From Euprymna scolopes (taxonomy: Eukaryota > Mollusca > Cephalopoda > Sepiida > Sepiolidae), in contig CM044499.1 in NCBI GenBank assembly GCA_024364805.1, positions 56,472,604 through 56,497,576 of the forward strand: DNA of 24,973 nt, read 5' to 3'. This document shows positions 10,575-19,968 of the stretch, in pieces. The notes under the pieces are model-generated. The model ran no database searches and was not told where the DNA came from. It saw nothing but the letters and a program-made list of their open reading frames with translations. Each line of letters begins with the position of its first letter. Within the stretch, counting starts at the first letter, position 1. The position numbers and the translations under genes were made by a program.

Positions 10575-10800
10575 CTTACTCGCATTCACCCCAAATAAGG
10601 CAAATTGCCACTGAGACGTAAAAGGATATTGTGAATTAAGGACCATATCTACCGGGAAACAGTAGGGAGTTGAACAGAGAGATATTTTTTCATATTACAC
10701 TTGAATTTTCATTTGTTAGTAGAGTTAGGGAAGCAGAATACCGAAGGGATACAATAGTCTAACAGTTCAAGGAGCTATTTCGATGTAAAAAAATGTAGCG
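10575..10800 (-). mobile_element. LINE family A, 3' tail fragment
   Basis: The plus strand from CACCCCAAATAAGGCAAATT through GTAGGGAGTTGAACAG and CAGAATACCGAAGGGAT to TCTAACAGTTCAAGGAG matches, with substitutions, the 3' tails at 1450-1660 and 4170-4370. Only the tail and the last few codons of the family survive. Confidence 0.75.
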
Positions 10801-10834
10801 GACGATAAGAAAAAAAAATGTAGCGAACGATAAG
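10785..10834. repeat. Two-copy tandem duplication, ~27-bp period
   Basis: AATGTAGCGGACGATAAG is followed after an A run by AATGTAGCGAACGATAAG. It lies at the border of the family A tail. Confidence 0.85.
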
Positions 10835-10849
10835 TGTTGGAGGTGTAGA

Positions 10850-11020
10850 TTCCGACCTAGAAAACGCCTTTTTCAGAAACATCAACTATGGAATGTGAGT
10901 GCCAAAGGAAATAAAAATTGTGAAACGAGAGATATTAAAAGTAAAATAAAGGCCCGCTTTCTAATTTAGCTTTAGTTTTTTTTTACTATGTTTCTTACTA
11001 TATCATATTATCGCATCTCT

Positions 11021-11058
<38 letters not shown>

Positions 11059-11590
11059 CTCCCACTGTAGGTATGTTTACATTTTTTGTGTATTAAATAT
11101 TCATTCCTACGCAGTTGTTTACAAAAGCACATGATTTGTATATATTTTTTCCCACAACAAGCATTGCAAAACAAATATGGCCATCGTAAATTTGCAGGTA
11201 ACCTGGACTTTCCCATAATTTTGTTGAGAATCTCATCAATAAAAAGGCATGAAAGTTCTTTTGAAGCGTTTAAAGTGCTTCGAAAATCAATGTGACATTC
11301 CTTTGTTTATTCATTTGTTGTGCTGGAGAATTAGAACTATTGATGTTTCGATGAAAAACTTGTTTTCAAGAGGTTTTCAATTATTCGGTTATATGCATGA
11401 TACATGTCATATCTATTCGCAGAGGACCATTGTCGTGTATATATAGGCGACCTTGTGTCGTGTTAATAATGATGTGGTTTCAAAAAGAATTATACTGAGT
11501 GGTGTATCAATTTATTTATTACTATAAGTTTTATGAAGCGTTTCTTATTTTAATCACTAGTTTTATTCCATTTTTGCCTCCAAAATTAAA
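10850..11590. other. AT-rich DNA with a (CT)n tract
   Basis: A (CT)n run occupies about 11021-11062. The overlapping short open frames at 11086-11446 show no recognised motif. No other feature supported. Confidence 0.5.
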
Positions 11591-11596
11591 ATACAT

Positions 11597-11660
11597 GGCC
11601 AGCAGTAATTAACTCCTACACTGATAATTGTGTAAGCATGAAACGTGTTAATATTTATTG
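11597..11660 (+). repeat. SINE tail fragment
   Basis: ACACTGATAATTGTGTAAGC then ATGAAACGTGTTAATATT repeats the body found in the SINE-like copies ending near 12612 and 17215 (CACTGATAATTACGTAAGC; GCGTTGATGACTGCGTAAGC). Only this body segment is visible here. Confidence 0.6.
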
Positions 11661-12455
11661 AAAGAATTTTACAGTTATAAACCCTTCAAAAACATAGAAG
11701 TTTAGCACTATTTATTGAATTAAGAATAAAACAGCTAATTAGCATATATGCATTATTCCAACATCCCTTTTGTTGAATACTCTAATGGCAGTTAATTATA
11801 ACAATCCCACTTGAACGACTACTTTAGTATTGTTGGGAACTTGCATAAACCCCCTGAAATAGATAAATAAAAAGAAATACACTACTAAATAATGTAAAAT
11901 AAACTCTTGTTTATTTTCGTTAAAAGAAAAGAAATTACTTTTTAGTGTGTGCCAATGTGGCAGTCAGTATGAAAGAAGGAAGGAAGAAAGGAAGGGAGAA
12001 ACTGAAGATTTGAAAGCGTTAGAGAAAAAGTCTATGTGTTATGGTGAAGGGAGAGAAAAGGGGAGTCAAGCAATGTTCTTTGACGTGCGAGAAAAGCTGT
12101 CATTTCAGTAACTGAATTTCACTCGGCGAGCGTTGCTGTTGGTATCGGTTATCCCTTTTTCTGACGAGAAAAGTTCTCTGTGTATTTTATATTTCATTAG
12201 CGGCTCCCAGAGGCTTGCAAAAATAAGTTGTTTTCTTAAATCGATCTCTGATTAGTAAAACATTCATGTTTTTAATAAAAAAAAATAAAACGTCGGACAT
12301 TTCTCAAGCGTCCTGCTTTGTGACCCAAGAGGTGTAGTCTGGGAGAATGCTGTAATTCCCGAGGAAATGAATTCATAAATTTCAATCTGTGTTTTAGAAA
12401 AATAAAATAAAAAACAGCACAGTATCTTAATTTAATTCCATTTAAAGGTTAATTC
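11660..12455. other. Unassigned AT-rich DNA
   Basis: A short purine run (GAAGG-rich) lies at 11970-12000. Nothing else recognised. Confidence 0.45.
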
Positions 12456-12458
12456 ATT

Positions 12459-12612
12459 GTGGCCGAGGGGAAGGAGTTTAGCCTACAAAAGCTATGGTTG
12501 ATTTTGTTGACTCGGTTCGAGTTCAGCGACTTGCGGCAATTATCACATCCAGCGTTGATGACTGCGTAAGCACAAGACTCTAGTGTCTATAAGGATACAA
12601 ATTATTAATATT
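12459..12612 (+). repeat. tRNA-derived SINE
   Basis: TGGCCGAGGGGAAGG at 12460-12474 resembles a box A, and GGTTCGAGTTC at 12514-12524 is a near-perfect box B, spaced as in a tRNA. The unrelated body GATGACTGCGTAAGCACAAG and CTCTAGTGTCTATAAGGATA is shared with the copy at 17069. Box A plus box B plus a shared body is the structure of a tRNA-headed SINE. It is probably transposition-incompetent without a matching LINE tail; the partner LINE is unknown. Confidence 0.7.
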
Positions 12613-12939
12613 TATTGCAAGAGAATCTTTCTGTCAAAGAATTCTGAAGGTTGAAGGTAGTGTAGGTAATGCTAAGAATACGATTTAGAATATAATGACG
12701 ACTTTTATTCGGTGATTTCTAACGGAAGGGACAGTAGGGTATCCCCGTGGATTAAATAAAGAGTTTCGTTCGAAATTTCTGGCATAGTCCAATAGTTCAA
12801 CATAAAGCTTTCTGAGTTCGCCAAGCTACATCTGAAACGGATGGGATATTACATCGGCTGAAACGTTGTGTAAAGAACAACAAACAATCAGATTATTATT
12901 CCGAAGAATCGAAATGATACAAATACTAGTTATATTGTT
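12613..12939. other. Unassigned DNA
   Basis: Contains ACATCGGCTGAAACGTTGTG at 12851-12870, which looks like a dispersed repeat motif but could not be assigned. Confidence 0.35.
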
Positions 12940-12944
12940 GTGTA

Positions 12945-13255
12945 ACAGGGGACTCATATTGAAGAGATGTGACGGTGCATATAACGATAGTGATGATGAG
13001 GGAGAGAAGAGAGACATTTATACATATTACAGTTCTGGGATGCTTGCGACTTTATATATATTAGGTGACCTAATAAATGGTTGCTTTCCACAGAAGAAAC
13101 CAGCCCTCAAATTATTGCATAGCAGGGGACATTTTTAAGGAGAGACGTCGGACATATATAACAACGATGAGGGAGAGAGTGAAGACGTTTCTACATATAC
13201 AGTTCTGTTCTGGGATGCTTGGGACTTCATATAAATATATACTGACTGGAGATGT
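12945..13255. repeat. Two direct copies of a ~125-bp block
   Basis: Copy 1 is about 12945-13066 and copy 2 about 13121-13255. Shared landmarks in order: CAGGGGAC; a GATGAGGGAGAGA stretch; ACATAT...ACAGTTCTG; TCTGGGATGCTTG; GACTT(T/C)ATATA. The copies are diverged. Short open frames cross them without recognised domains. Confidence 0.7.
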
Positions 13256-13259
13256 GTAC

Positions 13260-14157
13260 AAGTTCTTAACACAGAGAAGGGTAGATAGATAATCTTGTAA
13301 GGGTTACACAATGTTCATTACAAGATGTTTAACACATTACCTTTTGAGTGTTGAAAGATGACATGTGACAACAGTCACAAAAACACAATGGTGCTTCTTT
13401 ATTCATTGGATCAGTCGAATGCTGATGACGTCAGAAATTCACTTGTACCTACATGGTTAATGTTCTTCCTTTCGCTTCCAAAGGACTGACTCCAACTCAA
13501 CCCAACTCAACTTCTCTCAACTCTACTCTTCTGCAGACTCCCAGACTGAATCTAGCTCCTACATGGAGAACCCCTCCTCGTCTATGACGTCAGAATGTGT
13601 TTTCCAAACGTGACCAATTCACGTGGCTATGCATGTTTTTCCAAACACACTTGTAACAACAAAAGAATTCTACACATATTCTAATCTATTTTTTAACAAT
13701 ATATTTTTAATTTGTATTATTCATTCTTTAGCTGACATTTTTAATATTCAGTTTTCTAAAAGAATGAATAATAAATTCTTTTTACGATCTAAACAATATT
13801 AAACTATTTATAATAGAATTTAACAATAGACTAAGTTCTAACATTCCAATTCTTAACTTTGCTAACAAGGTTCGAGTCTCGGCTTATCCTTATCTCATTT
13901 TCACTTATTTTATATTCTTCATATTTACATTGAAAGGGGACAGCCTTTCCCTGTAACAATATAAGTAAAAGTACACATTGTATAGACACGTGGTAATAAA
14001 ATACATTTTTATTATATGCATGTGCGTGCATGGTCATGTAAGAAATTTATGTGTAAACGTGCACACGTCTGAACGTGTATAATTCTTTATTTCCGATTAG
14101 ACGCTGGCGTTCAAAAAGAAATCGCAATTATAGACATACACGCACGTATATACATAC
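13260..14157. other. Intergenic DNA with two TGACGTCA palindromes
   Basis: TGACGTCA occurs at 13426-13433 and 13585-13592, both followed by GAA. A box-B-like GGTTCGAGTCTCG lies at 13870-13882 without a convincing box A. No coding region recognised. Confidence 0.45.
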
Positions 14158-14343
14158 ACTAGCAGGGAGACCCGACATTGACCGAGATTGAATGATGATC
14201 AACGAATATTTCACACTCTTATATTTTTATCGCCCGGGAGGAAGCTTCACATGCCTCCATACAGTAACTTAGTACAAAAAATATATGCTAGTTTACATTG
14301 TACTATAGAGAACCTACTGTTGTTTTTATTAAATTATTTTATA

Positions 14344-14386
14344 CAGGGTGTCCACAGAGTCTGGCTNNNNNNNNNNGGACACCCTG
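14344..14386. mobile_element. TA-flanked inverted-repeat element (mariner/Tc1-type MITE) with its centre lost in a gap
   Basis: CAGGGTGTCC at 14344-14353 and GGACACCCTG at 14377-14386 are exact reverse complements, each flanked by TA (14342-14343 and 14387-14388). The CAGGGTGTCC end and TA target fit the IS630-Tc1-mariner group. The left inner sequence continues ACAGAGTCTGGCT. Ten Ns follow, so true length is unknown. The related element at 3473 shows an uninterrupted TATATATA at the matching place, which supports a real insertion. Confidence 0.75.
14367..14376. other. Assembly gap (10 N)
   Basis: Placeholder gap between two inverted repeats; ten Ns is likely a conventional size rather than a measured one. 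Confidence 0.95.
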
Positions 14387-14969
14387 TATAAACTTCTTTC
14401 CAGTTAACGAAAACCAAACATATTAAGGAATTTACTTGGAGGGTTTGAACTTACAGACCATACCATGCAAAAAAAAAACAAAAACAAAAACAAATCAACT
14501 GCAAAAAAACACTAAATTTTTCTAGTATTGCAGTTAATGAAAAAAATATTAAGAAATTTGCGAGCGTAGTTGAACCTACACACCACGTTATGCAAAAAAA
14601 CAAAAAACAACAAAAACAAAAAAAAAATACAAAAACAAAAACAAAAAATAAAAAAAGAACAAACAAAAACACGTTATCAACTTACGAACAGTAGAATTTT
14701 CGCGGCCCATTGTTCTGTCATTGTTGTTAAGCGACAGGGAAAAACTGGCTTTACTGATAATACATCAATTAAAATAACGGTTTCTATTATCGATTATATT
14801 AAATCATTGGGGGATATTCCAAGACAAAACATAACTAAGATCATTCTCAGACCTATACACTAAAGTTCTGTAAATTTTAACGAAAATCTGTTCAGCTGTT
14901 TCGGAATCTATAAGAAACGAACCCTTACACACAAAGACAAAGTTGCATTTATATTATTGTAGATACACG

Positions 14970-14970
<1 letters not shown>

Positions 14971-15063
<93 letters not shown>
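14971..15063. repeat. (TA)n array left of a MITE
   Basis: About 93 bases of TA repeat with one TG interruption near 14989. Confidence 0.95.
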
Positions 15064-15066
<3 letters not shown>

Positions 15067-15456
15067 CAGGGTGTCCGTAAAGTTACTATACAGTCGTCTT
15101 ATTGTTTTATTGTATTATATTTGTATTAATAGTTAATATTTTTTTTTTCAGGTTTATTTTGTCAGAGTTTACAAGTTTAGTTTGTCAGAGTGTGGTGTCA
15201 CGTTGTCGAGAATATATTGGAGCTGAAGGCCTCCAATTTGAATATTTGTCATAGAAATTGTTTGCCTTGATTGTTACAATCTTTTCGGATGTAACACGTG
15301 TATTTTCTGAGATTTTCATAAACATAAAGGTGTTATTTCTTTTTATTTCTTTTGTTACAAATAAATATTTTAATACAGCATCTTACTGTACTGTTAATAT
15401 ATTACAGGGTGTCTGTATAGTAACTTGTAAGACTGTATAGTAACTTTACGGACACC

Positions 15457-15459
<3 letters not shown>
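15067..15459. mobile_element. Mariner/Tc1-type MITE, 393 bp, 29-bp perfect terminal repeats
   Basis: The left terminus starts CAGGGTGTCCGTAAAGTTAC (15067) and the first 29 bases are repeated exactly, inverted, at 15431-15459. TA flanks both sides. A third, slightly diverged left-type end (CAGGGTGTCTGTATAGTAAC) begins at 15405, also preceded by TA. The interior has no recognised transposase; a 60-residue open frame inside it shows no DDE motif. The family is inferred from the CAGGGTGTCC end and the TA target. Confidence 0.85.

Positions 15460-15498
<39 letters not shown>
15460..15498. repeat. (TA)n array right of the MITE
   Basis: TA repeat that continues the array interrupted at 15066. Confidence 0.9.
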
Positions 15499-15499
<1 letters not shown>

Positions 15500-15500
<1 letters not shown>

Positions 15501-16213
15501 AAGAAGAAGAAAGAAAGTGAGAGGAATTAAGACAGATAAGCGAGCGAGTTTGTCTAGGGCCCTTCGGCACTATTCTGACTGCAATCTTCGCAGATGAAAA
15601 CAAATAATTATAATGAACGTTTTGTTTTTGTTCTTTGTAACCAAACGGCGTTATTCCTGTTGCAATCCTCTGTCTCTTTGTTTTAAACACAGCCATTAAC
15701 GACACCACCATAAATCGTCGGTTCCGCGCGGCACCTATCTTCTCTTTATCTTTATCATCCTCTCGCCTCTCTTCAACCTGTCACCTTTCTTAATCCCATT
15801 CTTATCTTCATCGGCACCATTATCATCACTATCATCATATACACCATTATCTGCATAATGATATATATGGTCTTTTCTAAGGATGTAATTCATGGCCTTT
15901 TCTTTGTCTATATTTATATAATAGATTATGTATTGTGTTGTAATGCTGATGTTTGCGTGGTTAACGTTATTAGATAAACGAGCAATGTAACCTACATTTT
16001 AGGAATAAACAAAGACAACGAAAACCATACATTTTAAAAATAACACATAGAATATTTGTATAGTATTTACTTGTCGGGATAGTAGCTTAGAAAGGAAAAT
16101 TTTCATATCCTACTCAGGTAGTTAAAACTGTATGGTCGGTGGCGTTTGTAGTACATGCTAATGAGCAAATAGATTTAACTGTAATCCGCAGCATTGCAAT
16201 AAATTCAGAAATC
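15500..16213. other. Unassigned DNA, pyrimidine-rich in part
   Basis: 15740-15850 is rich in C and T with ATCATC-type runs. The open minus-strand frame over 15394-15711 runs into the MITE and TA array and shows no domain. No gene called. Confidence 0.45.
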
Positions 16214-16235
16214 ACACACACACACACACACGCAC

Positions 16236-16296
<61 letters not shown>

Positions 16297-16297
16297 C
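16214..16297. repeat. (CA)n followed by (TA)n
   Basis: CA repeat with two CG interruptions (16214-16271), then TA repeat to about 16297. Confidence 0.95.
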
Positions 16298-16505
16298 CGA
16301 ATATTTCAACGTGTAACACGGGGTATAAAATTGGAGCAAATTTAAAAAAATATATCATATATGGGTTGTATAAGACGACTGCTAAATCATGTTTGTTTAG
16401 CCTAGGCTACAGATTGCAGAACCCGGCATCTTATGAAATATTGGTTTGTAAAGATGATTTTTCTTAAAGTTTAAAGGTCATTTTATACGCCGAAATATAC
16501 AGTAT

Positions 16506-16560
<55 letters not shown>
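16506..16560. repeat. (GT)n microsatellite
   Basis: Pure GT repeat of about 55 bases. Confidence 0.95.
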
Positions 16561-16565
<5 letters not shown>

Positions 16566-16593
16566 AGTTGGTTAGCAGGTTGGTTGTTTTGTT

Positions 16594-16625
16594 TTACGGC
16601 ATATCAACCCTTTTCAGGTTATTTA
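16594..16625 (+). repeat. Short dispersed repeat, copy 1
   Basis: TTACGGCATATCAACCCTTT followed by TCAGG. The same core occurs at 23128-23152 as TTACGGCACATCAACCCTTT followed by TGAGG. Family unknown; only about 30 bases are clearly shared. Confidence 0.55.
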
Positions 16626-16844
16626 ATGCCGAATCCAGTGATTTGGAAGAAAAGTTTTTTTAGTAGAATATGTTTTTTTCAAGTCAGTTTCTATTTAACC
16701 CATAGTTGGGCCCCTAACAGGTACTACCACTCCGTGTCAGAGTGGACCTTAGATCAATGGCAATTAAAGGGTGGTTCCACACACCCCAAAGCCCACAAAC
16801 TGGGGCCTCACCATCGGATATAAATTAAGGTCATATCCAGGACC

Positions 16845-16909
16845 ATGTGTGTGCGTGTGTGTGTGCGTGTATGTGTGTGTGATTGCGCGTGTGTGTGTGT
16901 GTGTGTGTG
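16845..16909. repeat. Interrupted (GT)n microsatellite
   Basis: GT repeat with CG and AT interruptions. Confidence 0.9.
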
Positions 16910-17068
16910 ATTTCACCATTTAAGAATATTGAAGAATAGGCACTGTTTGGAAATAATAATAAAAAGCAGTCAATTAGCGCTTATGCAACGTTTACGATAT
17001 TATTCAAGTACTCCCTAATGTCGTTGTCCGAATTGTTTGTTCATTAATTAATAATCCCCTTCATTCTT

Positions 17069-17215
17069 GTGGCGATTGTTTGGTGATCCGGATGTATAGA
17101 CTTAGCAAACGGAGTGAAAGCTGGCTTTATTGCTGGGTACGAATCTCATGACCGGCATAAATTGTCATCCTTCACTGATAATTACGTAAGCATGAAACAC
17201 TAGTGTCGGTAAGTA
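17069..17215 (+). repeat. tRNA-derived SINE, diverged copy
   Basis: TGTGGCGATTGTTTGGTG near 17069 stands where box A is expected, and GGGTACGAATCTC at 17135-17147 is a degraded box B. The following CACTGATAATTACGTAAGC and ATGAAACACTAGTGTC match the bodies of the copies at 11597 and 12459. Same family as 12459 by position and body. Confidence 0.65.
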
Positions 17216-17243
17216 TAAAAGAAATATAATTATTTAATCATAA

Positions 17244-17314
<71 letters not shown>
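17244..17314. repeat. (TA)n microsatellite at a SINE end
   Basis: TA repeat about 30 bases after the SINE body; it may have grown from the SINE's AT-rich tail. Confidence 0.9.
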
Positions 17315-17316
<2 letters not shown>

Positions 17317-17319
17317 TAT

Positions 17320-17935
17320 TAATTTATTTGTCCAACGTTTGGTGTCACAAAACAAACCATCATCATCGCAAACTGAGTAACGAATTATCTCCCTTTATAG
17401 TCTTTTTTTAGTCAAAAACCATTAACAACATTTCCTCTCTTAAAGTTTTCGAAACAAAAACATGGTTGTCTGTTTTCGGTTTCAAATTGACTATTTTATT
17501 TTATAATTTAGGAAAGTCATGTTGAGAATTGTCGGTGAAAAATTAAAATTTTTAAAATTAATTTATTTTAACTTTAAAAGGTTAAAAAGAATTTAATGAA
17601 AAAAAAAACAAACAAACATTATTTTAAATTCGTCGTTATTTGTTTTATAGTATTTTTTAAACATTTTATTCATAATGTGTAAAAAAAAAAAAAATCAACT
17701 ACCGTGGAATTTTCATGGGTTCTACTCGTATAATATAATGCAGTCAATTCCACAACAGAACAACGCCGCAGTTCACACAACCATGGATGTCAGCTAGGAA
17801 GTCCTAGATTCGAGTTTCACCATTTTTAGAACGCATCAGTAGAAAATGCATAACTCAGAATTCGAAACCCGAAACTCGGATTTGGAATCCTGAGTTAGTA
17901 TATTTCTTTTTAAATAAGATTTAAGTCAAGTATTT
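17320..17935. other. AT-rich DNA, possible degraded SINE piece
   Basis: At 17800-17822 CCTAGATTCGAGTTTCACC resembles a box B. No box A is convincing. Nothing else recognised. Confidence 0.4.
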
Positions 17936-17938
17936 ATT

Positions 17939-18047
17939 TTATACGGCATAACACAACACTTTTCGTTAGATCACCGAAGATAAACAAAGTTAAGCCTGGG
18001 CAGTACGAGATGGGTGACCAATTTGGGAATTCCAGGCGCTGTATGTA
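17939..18047 (+). pseudogene. 5S rRNA-like pseudogene or 5S-headed SINE
   Basis: The order TACGGCATAACAC, GATCACCGAAGATAAACAA, AAGCCTGG, AGTACGAGATGGGTGACC, TTTGGGAATTCCAGG, GCGCTGTA follows animal 5S rRNA almost from end to end. The conserved TACGGCCATA start, GATCACCGAAGTTAAGCAA (box A region), GATGGGTGACC then TGGGAATACC (box C) and GTGCTGTAG end are all recognisable. About ten bases are missing between the first and second blocks, and many substitutions would upset the rRNA fold, so it is not a working 5S gene. No run of T for Pol III termination follows directly. Confidence 0.8.
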
Positions 18048-18240
18048 AGAGGACAGTGACCCCCCCCATGCAAGAGTTGCAAAAAACCTAACGTCTTTAT
18101 ATTCCCTTATGGGGATATACATGCAAATGGGGATCGCTTGTGAATTTTATACTCCCATGAAAGTTCCTCCATTGGAGGAAGCCGGTTAAACACGCAAAAG
18201 GTTAGTGTTGTTTCCATTTTGTAAATTTTGTTTCATTGTA

Positions 18241-18900
18241 AATTATATGGAACACATACATCAAATCCGTTGCCAAGGCCGATGGAAAAATGGTGGGATC
18301 CTTTTATCGATTCGGCAGATATCTCACTGCTGATGCAATTCTGTATCTATATAAGAACCAGGTACGTATAAGGATGGAGTACTGTTGCCACATCTGGGCA
18401 GGAGTTGCTAGAAAGGACATCCTGCCTTGACAAAGTTCAAATAGACTTCGTGGCATCGTAGGGATGCCCTTTTCTGCTTTATCGTTATTTTCATGGCAAA
18501 TGCTCGACTGAACTCCAACCTATGGTCCCCCCTCACCAAACTTTCACAAAAAAACACTCGTCTAGCTGCAAACACTATCAATAATTACCCCACTCTTTAT
18601 CTGTGCCTAAACTTAAACGTAGATTCCATGAACAAAACTTCTTTTATAGAATTGCACGTCTGCGGAACTGTCTTCTGTTTGCCTGCTTTCCTGCTGACCG
18701 CAATATGGTCGTCTTCAGGTCCAGCGTAAACAAGTTCTTGTTAAGCTGTTCCACTTAAGTTAACAAATTAACCGAATTTCCATTACTAACGATTACTATA
18801 TTGTCCAATTGACTACAGTACAGACCTTAACCCTTATCTTCGAGTGGCTTGTGGGCCTTGATAAGTGGTGATGCCTATGAAAAAATAATATCACAAATAG
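18241..18900 (+). mobile_element. LINE family B, 3' end with recognisable coding tail
   Basis: Plus-strand non-LTR retrotransposon relic. In order: WNTYIKSVAKADGKMVGSFY (18247-18306), YLTADAILYLYKNQV and MEYCCHIWAGVA (to about 18406), LYRYFHGKCSTELQPMVPPH (18478-18537), then RRFHEQNFF, ACFPADRN and FRSSVNKFLL (to about 18744). These are the post-RT C-terminal blocks of jockey/CR1-like LINEs. At least two frame changes occur around 18425-18480. The 3' tail ends with AACCCTTATC, GAGTGGC and GGGCCTTGATAAGTGGTGAT near 18870, a signature repeated in two other copies. The RT catalytic region is absent. Confidence 0.85.
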
Positions 18901-18984
18901 TTGTTTTAATGGTGAATTCCATAATTTAGATTTTACCAAACATATACGCACGATTGATGATGGGTTTCAAAATGAATATAAATA

Positions 18985-19260
18985 AAACAGACCCGATAAG
19001 CAGCTAAGACCTACCTCTTCATTGTAGATATCTCTAGGTGTAATAAATCCTTCTACTCCAATAGTTTCTTCCCCATAACTGCTAGACTTTGGAACTCCCT
19101 TCCGGGATTCTGCTTTCCCAACTGTACTGATATGCAGAAGTTCAAATGTAATGTGAACAGACATCTTGCTGCTCATCTCCCTTCATAATATCCCCGCAAT
19201 TTATGCCCCCGACAGTAACCCCCTACTTCAAAGTGGCACTGTGCCTTGTTCATGGTTAAA
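18985..19260 (+). mobile_element. LINE family A, 3' end
   Basis: Plus-strand copy of the family A end: TARLWNSLPGFCFPNC-type codons at about 19080-19130, then KCNVNRHLA up to 19170, and the tail ACTTCAAAGTGGCACTGTGC then CTTGTTCATGGTTAAAATTG. It lies about 90 bases behind the family B end, in the same orientation. Confidence 0.8.
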
Positions 19261-19264
19261 ATTG

Positions 19265-19720
19265 AATTTTAAAAAAGAGATGTATGTGTCTATGTGTATC
19301 TGTCTTTCTGCCTTTCTCTCTCTCCCTCTCTCTATCTGTAAATATTTTACCGATGAACTACTGGACACATAACACGGATATTATTAGCAAATATTAATCA
19401 TATACCAAGTAAACTCTTTGTTTGGATAAATGAAAAACTAACGTACTGACATATATCGGCAAATTAAAATGCAAAATGTTTTTTTCAACTTGTCGAAATA
19501 TTTTTACTTATTTCTGCGCATACTTAAAGTCAATTCATTTCTTCAAGTCTTTTGATGTTAAATATTTCTTACCTATCAATAACTAATCGATAAGAGACGC
19601 GGCTGGAGCATGAAATGTTTTGATTTCAGTTCTAGTTGATGGCACCCAAGTAATATTTTTTAAACCTTTAGAAATCACCTACTATATATTAGGTACAATC
19701 TAATATACAATAGGAAATCG
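19265..19720. other. Unassigned DNA
   Basis: A short CT-rich run lies at 19303-19335. No other feature recognised. Confidence 0.45.
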
Positions 19721-19722
19721 AC

Positions 19723-19806
19723 TTTGTAATCGTCAATACGAAATCTGCATAATGTAAATATACATTTGTAATCGTCAATACGAAATCTGCATAATGTAAA
19801 TATACA
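19723..19806. repeat. Perfect 42-bp tandem duplication
   Basis: The 42 bases beginning TTTGTAATCGTCAATACG at 19723 are repeated without change from 19765. Lack of divergence suggests it is recent. Confidence 0.95.
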
Positions 19807-19968
19807 TTTACACGTATTTTACGAACTAGTATAATAATATATATTAATATAATTAAAAATGCAGAGTAAATCTTATTATTTCGATTCATCGGACTACTAT
19901 TTTCATCTCGAGTGTGATTTTCACAACGTTTCGGTCGATGTAACCTCCTACCTTCTATCGAACTCGGA

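Larger units (their letters stand above)
14159..14963 (-). mobile_element. Helitron-like element with both ends preserved, carrying a nested insertion
   Basis: On the minus strand it starts A|TCTACAATAATATAAATGC (TC at 14963-14962, host A opposite 14964) and ends TCCCTGCTAG|T (CTAG at 14162-14159, host T opposite 14158). TC start, CTAG end and insertion between A and T are the three Helitron hallmarks. The subterminal hairpin is decayed (CTCGGTCAATGTCGGGT). The first ~185 bases from the 3' end align by eye with the copy at 3473. No Rep/helicase is coded, so it is non-autonomous. It is interrupted at 14344-14386 by an inverted-repeat element holding an assembly gap. Confidence 0.75.

Noticed and set aside
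10998-11446. Overlapping short frames on both strands
   Set aside because: No motif, no splice or start context, one runs into a CT repeat.
13420-13680. Possible terminal repeat of a retroelement around the TGACGTCA sites
   Set aside because: No second copy of the block in the window, no primer-binding site and no flanking coding remains.
14451-14863. Phe-rich minus-strand and Lys-rich plus-strand frames
   Set aside because: Products of (CAAAAA)n-type runs inside a Helitron-like element.
15394-15711. 105-codon minus-strand frame
   Set aside because: Continues through a TA array into the terminal repeat of a MITE; no recognised domain in the remainder.
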